DNA of 64,000 nt, from NCBI RefSeq assembly GCF_000281065.1, contig NZ_AKKK01000062.1, positions 62,001 to 126,000 on the forward strand, read 5' to 3'. This DNA is from Arthrobacter sp. M2012083 (lineage in GTDB: Bacteria; Actinomycetota; Actinomycetes; Actinomycetales; Micrococcaceae). The number at the start of each line of letters is the position of its first letter. The first letter of the stretch is position 1. Below the pieces are notes generated by a model. That model ran no database searches. It was given only the letters and a program-made list of their open reading frames with translations, and was not told the DNA's origin. Below, piece after piece: positions 34,428 through 43,468 of this stretch. Position numbers and translations under genes: made by a program.

Positions 34428-35039
34428 ATGACTGACACCGGCACGGCCCCCACCACGGGCGTGCTCCTCGCTGCAGGCGCCGGAACGCGGCTGGGTCGCG
34501 GCCCCAAGGCGCTGCTCCCCTTCCGGGGCAGGACACTGGTGGAGGTACTCGCCGACACACTGTTCGACGGCGGGTGCCGCGAGGTTGTGGTGGTGCTCGG
34601 CGCTGAGGCCGACCATGTCCGGCGAAGCACGGATTTGGGTTCGTACGTGGTGGTTGAGAACGAGAATTGGGCCAAGGGGATGGCCGGCTCCTTCCGCGCC
34701 GGCATTGACGCGGCCACGGCAGGCAACAGCATCATGGTGGCGTTGGTGGACCAGCCCGGATTAACCCCGACGGCGGTGAGCAGGTTGCTGGGCAGCCACC
34801 GTCCCGGCAGGGTCACCGCAGCCGCCTACCCGGACGAGTCCGGCCACCTGAAGCGTCGGCACCCGGTGATTTTCGACGTCGGACTCCGCTCCGAAGCGGC
34901 GGCAGCCGCTAATGGCGACACGGGGGCGCGTTCGTTCCTGAAGGCGCATCCGGGACTCGTCGACTTGGTGGACTGCAGCGACCTGTGCTCCGGCGAGGAC
35001 CTGGACACGAAGGACCAGCTGCATCTGTTGGACGGGTAG
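34428..35039 (+). CDS. MobA/MocA-like nucleotidyltransferase for molybdenum cofactor
   Basis: A 203-residue NTP transferase. LLAAGAGTRLGRGPKALLPF (residues ~12-31) is the nucleotide-binding loop; VVVLGAEADHV, WAKGMAGSFRAG and ALVDQPGLTP (Asp for Mg) follow. RRHPVIFD and a C-terminal DLDTKDQLHLL complete the MocA-like pattern. Members cytidylylate molybdopterin for xanthine-dehydrogenase-family enzymes, which fits the XDH operon convergent with it 0.6 kb away. The start at 34428 has TATCGT 6 nt upstream; an ATG at 34401 after AAGGAG is a real alternative. Confidence 0.85.
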   Translation: MTDTGTAPTTGVLLAAGAGTRLGRGPKALLPFRGRTLVEVLADTLFDGGCREVVVVLGAEADHVRRSTDLGSYVVVENENWAKGMAGSFRAGIDAATAGNSIMVALVDQPGLTPTAVSRLLGSHRPGRVTAAAYPDESGHLKRRHPVIFDVGLRSEAAAAANGDTGARSFLKAHPGLVDLVDCSDLCSGEDLDTKDQLHLLDG

Positions 35040-35081
35040 CGGCGGGTAGCGGCGGGCTGGACAGGTAGCGGCGGGTAAATT
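35033..35081. repeat. Short GGTAGCGGCGG direct repeats
   Basis: Three copies of GGTAGCGGCGG lie between the nucleotidyltransferase stop and the GNAT start; the last runs into TAAATT (35076-35081), which ends 7 nt before the GNAT ATG. Confidence 0.7.
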
Positions 35082-35088
35082 TAGGGAC

Positions 35089-35556
35089 ATGATCCGCATC
35101 GCAATTGATGATCCCGCACGACCGGATGTCCACCAGCTCCTCAGCGAGCACCTGGCCGATATGTTCGCCACGTCTCCTGCGGAAAGCGTTCATGCACTGG
35201 ACCACTCGGCGTTGAAGCACGAGTCGGTTACGTTCTGGACAGCCCGCGAGGACGGCACCCTGCTGGGGTGCGGAGCGCTGAAGGTGCTGTCACCCGGGCA
35301 TGCAGAGATCAAGTCAATGCGCACGACGTCCATCGCCCGCGGACGCGGAGTGGCCACCCAAATGCTGGAACACATCGTGGCCGAAGCTGCCCGCTTGGGT
35401 TACGGGCGCGTGAGCCTGGAAACGGGAACCGAGGACTACTTCGCCCCAGCCCGTCGTCTGTATGCCCGGCACGGATTCACGGAGTGCCCGCCCTTCGGGG
35501 ATTACACCCTGGACCCGGACAGCGTGTTCATGGAGCTCGCCGTCTCCCCCAAGTAA
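35089..35556 (+). CDS. GNAT family N-acetyltransferase
   Basis: A 155-residue single GNAT domain. The acetyl-CoA loop reads RGRGVATQMLEHIVAEA (residues ~83-99), preceded by LGCGALKVL and AEIKSMRTT, and followed by YFAPARRLYARHGFTECPPFGDY. The pattern matches the PhnO/YjhQ-like small-molecule acetyltransferases; substrate is unknown. Weak AGGGAC or a leaderless start at 35089. It is convergent with the xanthine dehydrogenase operon across a shared inverted repeat. Confidence 0.9.
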   Translation: MIRIAIDDPARPDVHQLLSEHLADMFATSPAESVHALDHSALKHESVTFWTAREDGTLLGCGALKVLSPGHAEIKSMRTTSIARGRGVATQMLEHIVAEAARLGYGRVSLETGTEDYFAPARRLYARHGFTECPPFGDYTLDPDSVFMELAVSPK

Positions 35557-35559
35557 GGA

Positions 35560-35601
35560 GCAGTTGTGGTCGTTTTGAACGCTCAGAACGACCTCAACTG
35601 C
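35560..35601. terminator. Bidirectional terminator between GNAT gene and XDH operon
   Basis: GCAGTTGTGGTCGTT and AACGACCTCAACTGC pair over ~15 bp with one mismatch, with a further TGA/TCA inner pair. It lies between the two stop codons. Confidence 0.7.
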
Positions 35602-35618
35602 GACTCAGCTGGGTTGGG

Positions 35619-38456
35619 TTAGACGGGTGCAGTGGTGCGGTCGCGGAGCGCCAAGTAGATCTTGTCCCGCGCGATGGGCAGCTCGCCGAAGCGGATCCCG
35701 GTGGCGTTCCGGATCGCGTTGGCCAAGGCGGGAGCCACTGGATTGAACGGACTCTCGCTCATGGACTTGGCGCCGAGAGGGCCTGTGGAGTCGTTGGTGG
35801 TGGCGAAATAGACCTCGCTCCGGGGCACGTCCGCAAACGACGGAATGTGGTACTGCCGCAGGATGTCCGTGGTGACCCGTCCGGCGTCGTCCACTTTCAC
35901 TTCCTCGTAAAGCACCGCACCCAGGGCCTGCGCAATGCCGCCCTCGATCTGGCCACGACACTGCCGCGGATTCACCACCACACCGGCGTCGGCTGCCTGG
36001 ACACTCTGCAGGATCCGCAGCTCACCGGTTCCCGTATTAACAGCAACCCGGAAGCCGTGAACGTTGAACGCCACCGAGCGCGGCGTCCCTCCCCAGTTGC
36101 CATCCGTGGCGAGCCGAACGCCCTGCAACCGGGCGGCGTCGACGATTTCCGTCAGCGGTACCGTGCGATCTCCGCATTCAACGGCGCCGTCCACCAAGCG
36201 GCAATCAGTCAGGGCGGCTCCGGTCAGTGATGCCGCGACCGTCTGAATTCGGGTGGCGAGTTCCAGCGCCGCACCCAATGTCGCCTTTCCGGCCACCACG
36301 GTTCCGGCCGAACCGAACGCGCCGGTGTCATGCTCCACGAGGTCGGTATCGGACTGCCGCACCGTCACTTTGGACGCCGTCGTAGCCAAGGCCGTGGCAG
36401 CCAGTTGGGCATGGACGGTTGTGGTGCCGTTCCCGAATTCCGCAGTACCGACGTCGACGGCGAACCTACCGTTCGCTTCCAAGCTCACCCGGGTGTGGGC
36501 GAAGTGGCCGCGGGGCGGGACGGTGTCGATCATGGAGAGGGCTGAACCTTCCCCGACCACCCAGTCCGGCCCGAGGTCATCCAGACCGGCCGCCCGGTAG
36601 CGTTCCTTGCCGCGGTCCAGAGCGTCCCGCACCAAGGAAACGCACTGGTCCAGGCCATAGCTTCCGTAGTGGACGTCTTCCTCGGGCTCCGGTGTTGTGG
36701 AGAGCATGTGATCGCCTGGCCGGACCATGTTCTTGAGCCGGAACTCGAGCGGATCCATGCCAATGCCGATGGCGAGTTCGTCAATGGCCGACTCGATTGC
36801 GAAGATCATCTGGCTCAACCCATAACCCCGGAAAGCACCCGCGGGGACGGTGTTGGTGTACACGGCGTGGGCATCCACTTTCTTGTTCACGCACTTGTAG
36901 ACCGCCAAAGACTCTCCACAGCCGTGGAACATGACGCCGGGAGCATGGTTTCCGTAGGCGCCGGTGTTGGTGAGGACGTTCAACTGCAGCGCAGTGAGCG
37001 ACCCATCGCGGCTGGCGCCGGCCTTGAGGTGGATGGTGAAGGGGTGCCGGGTGGTGGTCGCCGTGAACTGCTCGGTACGGGTGAATTCCAGCTGCACGGG
37101 CCTCCGCAGTGCAAGGGCTGCGAGGGCCACCAGGTCTTCAGTGAGGACTTCCTGCTTTCCGCCGAAGCCACCGCCCACCCGTCCGGCCACTACCCGGATA
37201 CTCTCAGGTGCCAGGTTGAACACCCGGCTCAGCGTCCGCTTCACCAGGAATGGCACCTGGGTGGAGGAACGGATCATCAAGCGGCCGTCGTTATCCAACC
37301 AGGCGATGGACGCGTGGGTTTCCATCGCCACGTGCTGCACACGCTGCGTCTGGTACGTGTGCTCGTGAATGAAGTCGGCGGCCGCAAAGCCGTCGGCCAC
37401 GCTGCCCAGTTCGGCATGGACCTCGGCCACCACATTCTGGAGCGGGCGGGAGATCCGCGAGAAAACGCCATCCTTTTCCCCATGAATCGCCGGGGCTCCG
37501 GGGAGGATGGCCTCCTGTGGAGTGAACACCGGCTCCAGGAGTTCGTACTGCACCGCCAGTGCCCGGGCCCCGGCCTCGGCAGCGCCCACGGATTCGGCTA
37601 CGACAGCGGCAACCCGTTGCCCAATGAACCGCACCACGTTGTCCAGAACGCGCGAGTCGTCCGGGTCGTCGGTGTAATTTTCGTGTTGGGCACTGGAAAA
37701 CAGCAGCTGCGGTGCGTCTTCGTGGGTGAAAACCGCGACGACGCCAGGAACAGCCAAAGCCGGAGCCTTGTCGATGGACACGATCCGGGCATGCGGATAC
37801 GGCGAACGCAGGAGCTTCATGTGCAGCAGCCCTGGGAGTTGTTCAGCCGGAACATCCAAGGCATAGCGGGCGGTTCCTGTCACCACGGCTTGACCGGCGG
37901 GTGCGGGAACGTTGTCCCCGAGCTGGCCGGGCGTGGCTGGGACAGCGGCGGGAGGCTGCGCCCCCGGCACCGAATGTGCTCCCGAAACGTCAGCTCCGGC
38001 GTCGTGCTGATGTTCGCCAGCGTGATCGCCGCTGTGACCGCAGACCGCGTCCGCGATGGAGCGGTAGCCGGTGCAGCGGCAAAGGTTTCCCTTGAGGTTG
38101 CGGGGCAGGTTGGCGCGTTGCTCGTCGTCGAACGTCGCGGCCGTCATCATCATGCCCGCAGTGCAGAAACCGCATTGGAAGCCCTGGGCTTCAAGGAACT
38201 GCTCCTGCACAGGGTGTAGTTCACCATCCTTGGACAGGCCCTCGATGGTGGTGACCGTTTTGCCTTCGGCGCGGACTGCCGGGTAGATGCAGCTGTGGAC
38301 GGGGGTGCCATCGACGTGCACGGTGCAGGCACCGCAGTCGCCGCCATCGCAGCCCTTCTTCACGCCGAAGTTGCCCTCCTCGCGAAGGAAAGTGCGGAGG
38401 CATTGACCTGGGCGGGGTGTGGCCTGTGAGGCAGCACCGTTGATCTCAATTGCCAT
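35619..38456 (-). CDS. Xanthine dehydrogenase, fused 2Fe-2S and molybdopterin subunit
   Basis: A 945-residue fusion. Residues 1-~150 are the electron-transfer subunit: KGCDGGDCGACTVHVDG (plant-type 2Fe-2S) and QCGFCTAGM plus GNLCRCTGYRSI (second cluster). A His/Ala/Pro-rich linker (SGDHAGEHQHDAGADVSGAH) leads to the molybdopterin subunit, with TGTARYALDV, RVGGGFGGKQE, GAFRGYGLSQM and, near the C-terminus, GAKSMSESPFNPVAPALANA with the catalytic Glu. It oxidises hypoxanthine/xanthine to urate. Its start overlaps the FAD-subunit gene by 11 nt. The substrate is inferred from the purine neighbourhood. Confidence 0.9.
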   Translation of the reverse strand: MAIEINGAASQATPRPGQCLRTFLREEGNFGVKKGCDGGDCGACTVHVDGTPVHSCIYPAVRAEGKTVTTIEGLSKDGELHPVQEQFLEAQGFQCGFCTAGMMMTAATFDDEQRANLPRNLKGNLCRCTGYRSIADAVCGHSGDHAGEHQHDAGADVSGAHSVPGAQPPAAVPATPGQLGDNVPAPAGQAVVTGTARYALDVPAEQLPGLLHMKLLRSPYPHARIVSIDKAPALAVPGVVAVFTHEDAPQLLFSSAQHENYTDDPDDSRVLDNVVRFIGQRVAAVVAESVGAAEAGARALAVQYELLEPVFTPQEAILPGAPAIHGEKDGVFSRISRPLQNVVAEVHAELGSVADGFAAADFIHEHTYQTQRVQHVAMETHASIAWLDNDGRLMIRSSTQVPFLVKRTLSRVFNLAPESIRVVAGRVGGGFGGKQEVLTEDLVALAALALRRPVQLEFTRTEQFTATTTRHPFTIHLKAGASRDGSLTALQLNVLTNTGAYGNHAPGVMFHGCGESLAVYKCVNKKVDAHAVYTNTVPAGAFRGYGLSQMIFAIESAIDELAIGIGMDPLEFRLKNMVRPGDHMLSTTPEPEEDVHYGSYGLDQCVSLVRDALDRGKERYRAAGLDDLGPDWVVGEGSALSMIDTVPPRGHFAHTRVSLEANGRFAVDVGTAEFGNGTTTVHAQLAATALATTASKVTVRQSDTDLVEHDTGAFGSAGTVVAGKATLGAALELATRIQTVAASLTGAALTDCRLVDGAVECGDRTVPLTEIVDAARLQGVRLATDGNWGGTPRSVAFNVHGFRVAVNTGTGELRILQSVQAADAGVVVNPRQCRGQIEGGIAQALGAVLYEEVKVDDAGRVTTDILRQYHIPSFADVPRSEVYFATTNDSTGPLGAKSMSESPFNPVAPALANAIRNATGIRFGELPIARDKIYLALRDRTTAPV

Positions 38457-39384
38457 TGCGGGCCTCCTTCTGCTGGGTGCTTGGTACGGCTGGCTGGGTG
38501 GACGGCTGGGGCGAGGTGTTGTGCGGCGGCCAGAAATCGCCGGAAACGGTCATCGATTCGCCCAGCAGCTCGGCCCGGATTTCCTCGGCCAGCTTGAAGG
38601 TCATGTCGCGCCGCCATGCAGGCAGCCCGTGGATGTCGTCGTGGTACAGCGGCCACGGTATGGAATCGCCGACGGCGTCAGCCAGCGTCCCGGCGTCAGG
38701 AACCTGCCCGGCGGGGAACCTCAGTTGCACCGGCCTTTTGGTGGACGCTGTCACCGTGATGACCAAACCGCCGTCGGGGTCGAGCCGCCCGATCAGCAGC
38801 ACGCCCGAGCGGCCCAGGTTGCTGAGCGACAAGCGCCGGAAGGCAACCCTTGCGGAGAGTGCGCTGGCGGGCAGGTGGATGCTGCGGAGCAACTCCCCCG
38901 GCGCCAGGACCGTCTGCATATCGCCGGTGACGACGTCGGCCACCGGAACCTTGCGGCAGGTGCCGTCCGGGCTGAGGATGGTGGCTTCGCCGTCAAGTCC
39001 CGCGCACAGTGAAGTCATGGGTCCTGCCGGAAGGCCGGTGCAAATGTTGCCGCCCACCGTGGACATGTTCCAGATCTTGAACGAGGCCACGAACGAGTCG
39101 CAGCACGGGCGGATCAGCGCCAATCCGGGCCATTCACGGTTTGCTGTTTCCGCCGACCGCGGCAGGGCGTAGAGCTCGGCGACGGTGCAGGTGGCGGCAA
39201 GTTCGATGCCTTCGTCTGAGATGGAGATGGCGGGCCACTCTGCGTTGCCGAGGTCGAGGAGCCGTTTGAGGACGGTGCTGCCGTAGGAGAAAAGGACAGT
39301 GCCTCCGGCGAGCCAGGCATCGCCGTCGCGCCATTGCGCCGGGTCCGTGGTGGGGACCACAGCCTCGATGGTGTTCATGTCCAT
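38446..39384 (-). CDS. Xanthine dehydrogenase FAD-binding subunit
   Basis: A 312-residue CoxM/XdhB-type flavoprotein. The FAD loops appear as AWLAGGTVLF and MSTVGGNICTGLPAGPMTSLCAGLD (in pieces), with FKIWNMSTVGGN the family signature; the C-terminal CO_deh_flav_C part includes AFRRLSLSNLGRSG. It shuttles electrons from the 2Fe-2S clusters to NAD. It overlaps the accessory gene upstream (39375-39384) and the FeS-Mo gene downstream, so all three are coupled. AGGAGG precedes the ATG. Confidence 0.9.
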   Translation of the reverse strand: MDMNTIEAVVPTTDPAQWRDGDAWLAGGTVLFSYGSTVLKRLLDLGNAEWPAISISDEGIELAATCTVAELYALPRSAETANREWPGLALIRPCCDSFVASFKIWNMSTVGGNICTGLPAGPMTSLCAGLDGEATILSPDGTCRKVPVADVVTGDMQTVLAPGELLRSIHLPASALSARVAFRRLSLSNLGRSGVLLIGRLDPDGGLVITVTASTKRPVQLRFPAGQVPDAGTLADAVGDSIPWPLYHDDIHGLPAWRRDMTFKLAEEIRAELLGESMTVSGDFWPPHNTSPQPSTQPAVPSTQQKEARNGN

Positions 39385-40622
39385 GGGTCCTCCTGAGTGA
39401 GGTGTTGAGGTGATGTGTGAGTTGGTGCCGGGTGGATCGGGCCAGTGCTGTCCTTGAGCGACGGGAACCCGGGTGCCTTGGAAGTCTTCTGGCCAGCACC
39501 ACGCTCAGCGATGATTTCTGCCGTGATGGAAACCGCCACTTCGGCAGGGGTCACGGCGCCGAGGTTCAACCCGATGGGTGAATGCAGCCGTTCCAGGGAC
39601 TCCGGTGGAGTGCCTGCCTCGAGCAAGGCGTCGATCCGTTGGCGGTGGCTGCGACGGGAACCCATCGCACCGACGTACGCCAGGTTCAACCGGAGGGCTC
39701 CCTCAAGCAAGGGGATGTCGAACTTGGGGTCGTGAGTCAGGACGCACACCACAGTGCGGGAATCGATGCGACCCGCCGCTGCCTCGGCTTCCAGGTAACG
39801 ATGCGGCCACTCGGTGACCACGTGGTCTGCGCCTGCGAAGCGGCTTTGCGTCGCGAAAGCTGGCCGGGCGTCGCACAGCGCGACGTTGTAGCCGAGGAGT
39901 TGCCCGGCCGGGAGCAGGGCAGCTCCGAAGTCGTTGGCACCGAAGATCAGCATCCGGGCTGCCGGCAACCGGCTTTCCACGAACAAGGTGATGGGCTCGG
40001 GCTGCGTTTCCTCTTGTGGGGGCAAAGCCAGCCTCTCAGTGGTGACCCAGCCATCGATGCAACCCTCGGGCGGGGCCAAGCGGACCAAGCCGGCGCGGCC
40101 ACCTTGGAGCAGGGGTTCAACCTGGGCGGCGGCGGCGAAAAGTGTGGAGGGGTGGTCACCCAGCAGCTTGGCCAGTTCCTCGGATTCCATGGCCCGGAAC
40201 CGCACGGGATCATGGACCACCATGACTCCGCCGTGGGCATCGAGGCGGCGGATCAGGGCTGCAGGACGCTGGGTTTCAGCAAAAACAGAAAGTTCAGGTG
40301 ATCCGGCCCGGAGCGGCTGGATGTGGACTTCCAGTTCCCCTCCACAGGTTAGTCCGACGGCGAACGCATCCTCGGAACTGTAGCCAAAGGATTCAAGGCG
40401 AGGGCCGCCGTCGCGCATTGCTTCCAGGGCCGCCTCCACCACGGCGCCTTCCACGCAACCTCCGGACAAGCTGCCCAGGATTTCACCGTTTTCGGAGACC
40501 ATCATGGAGGTCCCCATAGGCCGCGGCACCGAGCCGCCGGTCCCTACGATCGTGGCCACAGCACACAGTTGGCCGGAGACCGCAGGCCGCCAGCTGCCCA
40601 GTGAAGGCATCAGATCCAGCAT
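39375..40622 (-). CDS. XdhC/CoxF family molybdoenzyme maturation factor
   Basis: A 415-residue accessory protein that binds molybdenum cofactor, promotes its sulfuration and inserts it into xanthine dehydrogenase. The N-terminal domain has VATIVGTGGSVPRPMGTSM and GSLSGGCVEGAVVE (Cys ~58); the C-terminal Rossmann domain has ARMLIFGANDFGAALLPAG, VVCVLTHDPKFDIPLL and YVGAMGSRRSHRQR. A Pro/Thr-rich tail follows. It is the first gene of the XDH operon, an order seen in other actinobacteria. Confidence 0.9.
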   Translation of the reverse strand: MLDLMPSLGSWRPAVSGQLCAVATIVGTGGSVPRPMGTSMMVSENGEILGSLSGGCVEGAVVEAALEAMRDGGPRLESFGYSSEDAFAVGLTCGGELEVHIQPLRAGSPELSVFAETQRPAALIRRLDAHGGVMVVHDPVRFRAMESEELAKLLGDHPSTLFAAAAQVEPLLQGGRAGLVRLAPPEGCIDGWVTTERLALPPQEETQPEPITLFVESRLPAARMLIFGANDFGAALLPAGQLLGYNVALCDARPAFATQSRFAGADHVVTEWPHRYLEAEAAAGRIDSRTVVCVLTHDPKFDIPLLEGALRLNLAYVGAMGSRRSHRQRIDALLEAGTPPESLERLHSPIGLNLGAVTPAEVAVSITAEIIAERGAGQKTSKAPGFPSLKDSTGPIHPAPTHTSPQHLTQEDPWT

Positions 40623-40960
40623 GGCAACACATCCTTATTCCAGGTGTCCCGGCCAGATGGCCCGGTCGGAGCAGTGCGCGATCTTGCCTCATATTCTCAT
40701 TTCCAGAGGGTGTTGAGGGGTAGTCGCGGTTAATCAGTAAAAGTGGGAGTTCATAGGAACGGGGGCAAGGGCTTCATCTCCCTGCCCCCGTTCCCTGACG
40801 GAGCGTCGGTGCCCGTCCCTGAATCATCAGGGCCGCCGCCCGCCGTCGTGCCTGTTACAGAGGGACGACGACGGCGGACGCCTATTCGTGCGGTGGGTAC
40901 CGGCGGACCGCCGATCGGAGTGCCGGAAGGTGTACCCGCCGGCGCGGGTGCGGCTCCGGG
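40623..40960. other. Intergenic region upstream of the XDH operon
   Basis: It contains the XDH operon promoter region and a strong inverted repeat (listed separately). A short plus-strand frame (40743-40964) is Gly/Pro-rich with no ribosome binding site and is not called. Confidence 0.6.
40756..40794 (-). terminator. Inverted repeat, probable terminator of the permease/deaminase operon
   Basis: GGAACGGGGGCA (40756-40767) / TGCCCCCGTTCC (40783-40794), with an inner AGGG/CCCT pair. It is 167 nt past the permease stop. Confidence 0.6.
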
Positions 40961-42541
40961 CTAGACGCCCATCAGTGCGTTGATCGGGCCGCGGGCGAAG
41001 TAGATGATGAAGCCTGCCGTGACCACCCACATGAGCGGGTGGACCTTCTTGGCTTTGCCCGACGCCGCGCTGATCACCGCGAAGGAGATGAAGCCGACGC
41101 CGATGCCGTTGGCGATGGAGTACGTCAGCGGCATGGTCACGATGGTCAGGAACGCCGGGAGCGCGATGGAGAACTTGGTGAACTTGATCTCGCGGATCTG
41201 CGCCATCATCATCGCACCCACTACCACCAGGGCTGCTGCTGCTACTTCCAGCGGGACCACCGAGGTGAGCGGCGTGAAGAACATGGAGCCCAGGAACAGC
41301 AGGCCGGTGACCACAGAGGCCAAGCCGGTCCGCGCGCCTTCGCCGATGCCCGCCGCCGAGTCGATGTACACGGTGTTGGACGAACCGGACGTGGCACCGC
41401 CCACCACTGCACCCATGCCTTCAACAATGAAGGCTGACTTCAGTTTGGGGAACGTGCCGTCTTTGTGTGCCACGCCTGCACTCTTGGCCAGGCCCGTCAT
41501 GGTGCCCATGGCGTCAAAGAAGTTGGTGAACACCAGGGTGAAGACCAACATCGTCGCAGCCAATCCGCCGATTCTGGCAAAGGAGCCGAAGAGATCGAAC
41601 TGGCCAACGAGGCTGAGGTCCGGGACGGACACCAGCTGGCTCGACAGGATGGGCACGTTGAGGTGCCAGCCGCCCGGGTTGTCAGCGCTGCCCGGGCCGA
41701 TGTGGAACACGGCCTCGGCAACAGCGGCGAGGATGGTGGTGGCGACGATGCCGATCAGCAAGCCGCCCTGGATTTTGCGTGCCACGAGGATGCCCATGGT
41801 CAGCAGTCCAATAATAAAGACGAGGGTGGGGATGGACGTGATGGAGCCGTTGTCGCCGAGCTGGACCGGTGGGCCGCCCGTGGTTGCTCGAACGAACCCG
41901 GAATCCACGAAGCCGATGAAGGCGATGAAGAGGCCAATGCCAACGGTGATGGCGGCCTTGAGTTCCTTCGGGACTGCCTTGAAGATCGCCGTCCGGGCGC
42001 CGGTAGCACCGAAGAGAACGATCAGGATGCCGTTGATGACCACCAGGCCCATGGCTTCTGGCCACGTGACTTCCTGGATGACCGCGACGGCGAGGAACGA
42101 GTTGATGCCCAAACCGGCTGCGAGGCCGAAGGGCAGGTTGGCGACGAGACCGAAAATGATGGTCATGACGCCGGCGGTCAGTCCGGTGACGGCGCCAACC
42201 TGCGCAGCTGAGAGCCAGCCGCCGGCGACGTCGGTAGGAGCGTTTTCCGCCGAGAAGCCACCCAGGATGAGCGGATTCAGGATGACGATGTACGCCATGG
42301 TGAAGAAGGTGACCAAGCCGCCGCGGAATTCGCGGGCCAGCGTTGAGCCACGCTTCGAGATCTGGAAGAACTTGTCCAGGAAGGAATTCGACACCGGGGG
42401 CTTCTTGTTTCCATCTGCCAGGCCGGTTGCCGTGTGCTTTGCCGCTGTGGGCTCTGCGCCGTCTCCTTGGGGAAAGAGCGCAGCCTGCTTCTCAGCCGCT
42501 GTCTGCATTTCTGCGTTATCCAGGATATTCATGTCAGCCAC
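40961..42541 (-). CDS. NCS2 family purine permease (AzgA/PbuG-like)
   Basis: A 526-residue membrane transporter with about 12-14 helices after a ~65-residue soluble N-terminus. AzgA-type features are STLAREFRGGLVTFFTMAYIVILNPLIL, GLAAGLGINSFLAVAVI, and FTNFFDAMGTMTGLAKSAG followed by GSSNTVYIDSAAGIGEGARTGL. The subfamily imports guanine, hypoxanthine or adenine with protons. It starts (GTG) 6 nt after the guanine-deaminase stop, so uptake and deamination are coupled. Confidence 0.92.
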   Translation of the reverse strand: MADMNILDNAEMQTAAEKQAALFPQGDGAEPTAAKHTATGLADGNKKPPVSNSFLDKFFQISKRGSTLAREFRGGLVTFFTMAYIVILNPLILGGFSAENAPTDVAGGWLSAAQVGAVTGLTAGVMTIIFGLVANLPFGLAAGLGINSFLAVAVIQEVTWPEAMGLVVINGILIVLFGATGARTAIFKAVPKELKAAITVGIGLFIAFIGFVDSGFVRATTGGPPVQLGDNGSITSIPTLVFIIGLLTMGILVARKIQGGLLIGIVATTILAAVAEAVFHIGPGSADNPGGWHLNVPILSSQLVSVPDLSLVGQFDLFGSFARIGGLAATMLVFTLVFTNFFDAMGTMTGLAKSAGVAHKDGTFPKLKSAFIVEGMGAVVGGATSGSSNTVYIDSAAGIGEGARTGLASVVTGLLFLGSMFFTPLTSVVPLEVAAAALVVVGAMMMAQIREIKFTKFSIALPAFLTIVTMPLTYSIANGIGVGFISFAVISAASGKAKKVHPLMWVVTAGFIIYFARGPINALMGV

Positions 42542-42547
42542 CGGGCC

Positions 42548-43042
42548 CTAGTAATCAATCCTGGAATCAAGCGTGTTCCATGTGTTGAACGGCTGGAGGG
42601 CCGCCGGAGCCTGGGGGTCGCCCAGTTCCAGCTTGGCTACCGGCATCAGCGCGTCCCGGTTGTCGTTCTCGAAGTACTCGTAGAAGACAGCGTCGTCGAA
42701 GCCGACGGATGCGGCGTCGTGACGGTCTGCGGCAAAGAACACGCGGTCAACGCGTGCCCAGAGTGCGGAGGCCAAGCACATGGGGCATGGCTCGCAACTG
42801 GTGTAGAGGGTTGCTCCGCTGAGATCGAAGGTTCCGAGTTCGCGGCAGGCGTTACGGATGGCCGTGACTTCTGCGTGTGCGGTGGGATCGTTCGTGGCGG
42901 TAACGCGGTTGACGCCTTCGAAGGCTCGTCCGTCCGCGGTGACAATGACGGCGCCGAAGGGGCCCCCACTGTTGAGGACATTGGCTGTTGCCAGCTCAAT
43001 GGATGTGGCCAGGAATTGCTCGGCCGTGACGGTTGTACTCAT
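42548..43042 (-). CDS. Guanine deaminase-type nucleoside/nucleobase deaminase
   Basis: A 164-residue cytidine-deaminase-fold zinc enzyme. HAEV (catalytic Glu) lies near residue 56 and CEPCPMCLASALWARVDRVFF supplies the two Cys ligands. The C-terminus (FENDNRDALMP, then WNTLDSRIDY) resembles B. subtilis GuaD, in which C-terminal residues close the active site. It converts guanine to xanthine for the XDH encoded downstream. It is the first gene of the operon with the AzgA permease. Confidence 0.88.
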   Translation of the reverse strand: MSTTVTAEQFLATSIELATANVLNSGGPFGAVIVTADGRAFEGVNRVTATNDPTAHAEVTAIRNACRELGTFDLSGATLYTSCEPCPMCLASALWARVDRVFFAADRHDAASVGFDDAVFYEYFENDNRDALMPVAKLELGDPQAPAALQPFNTWNTLDSRIDY

Positions 43043-43468
43043 GTTGCGACTTCCTTAGTGCTGAGGAAGCCAGGTGACCTGTTTGGGGGCGCTACAGAGA
43101 GGAGCTCCAGTTAGCTTGGTTACCAGGCTTCAGCATGTGCGATGAAGGTTAAGTTGCGCCTGGTAGATAGCTTCCCGAGGTCCGGGTGCCCGCCTTTGGC
43201 AGTTAGAGCGTAGCACCGGGCTTGTGAGCCGCGCCATAGTTTTTTGAAAATTTAATTTCGTGATGCGAAATTACTTAGTGCTCTGGGCTGGTGCCGGGCT
43301 CGTACCCGAATGTGACCGCAAGCACCATCCCGCAGGCGTTGACTGCCGCCGTCGAGCATTCTACGCTTTTCGGACTGGCCCGCATTCTGACGGCCCAGTA
43401 ACCTGGATCAGCAGACAGGGCCTAACTGAGCTGGAACGCGTACACGCCGACCAGACAAGGAACCCGCC
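43043..43468. other. Divergent control region between guanine deaminase and 8-oxoguanine deaminase
   Basis: 426 nt with no convincing gene. An AT-rich patch at 43240-43275 stands out from the GC-rich surroundings and holds the perfect operator-like palindrome listed next. Confidence 0.7.
43253..43273. promoter_or_regulatory. Palindromic operator candidate (site A) TAATTTCG-N5-CGAAATTA
   Basis: A perfect 8-5-8 palindrome midway between the divergent guanine deaminase and 8-oxoguanine deaminase genes. Its core TTTCG-N5-CGAAA matches the TTYCG-N5-CGRAA pattern found elsewhere in the purine island. Confidence 0.7.

Noticed and set aside
36669..38219. 516-residue plus-strand frame opposite the XDH large subunit
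   Set aside because: The minus strand carries clear 2Fe-2S and molybdopterin motifs; the plus frame is a GC-bias shadow with His/Gly-rich composition and no ribosome binding site.
40743..40964. 73-residue frame upstream of the XDH operon
   Set aside because: Gly/Pro low complexity, contains the strong inverted repeat, no ribosome binding site.
41004..42551. 515-residue plus-strand frame opposite the AzgA permease
   Set aside because: Met/Pro/Ala/Thr-rich translation typical of the complement of a membrane protein; the permease motifs are unambiguous.
43043..43468. Purine riboswitch upstream of the guanine deaminase/permease operon
   Set aside because: No three-way junction with the conserved purine-aptamer loops could be traced; the region instead holds a DNA palindrome.
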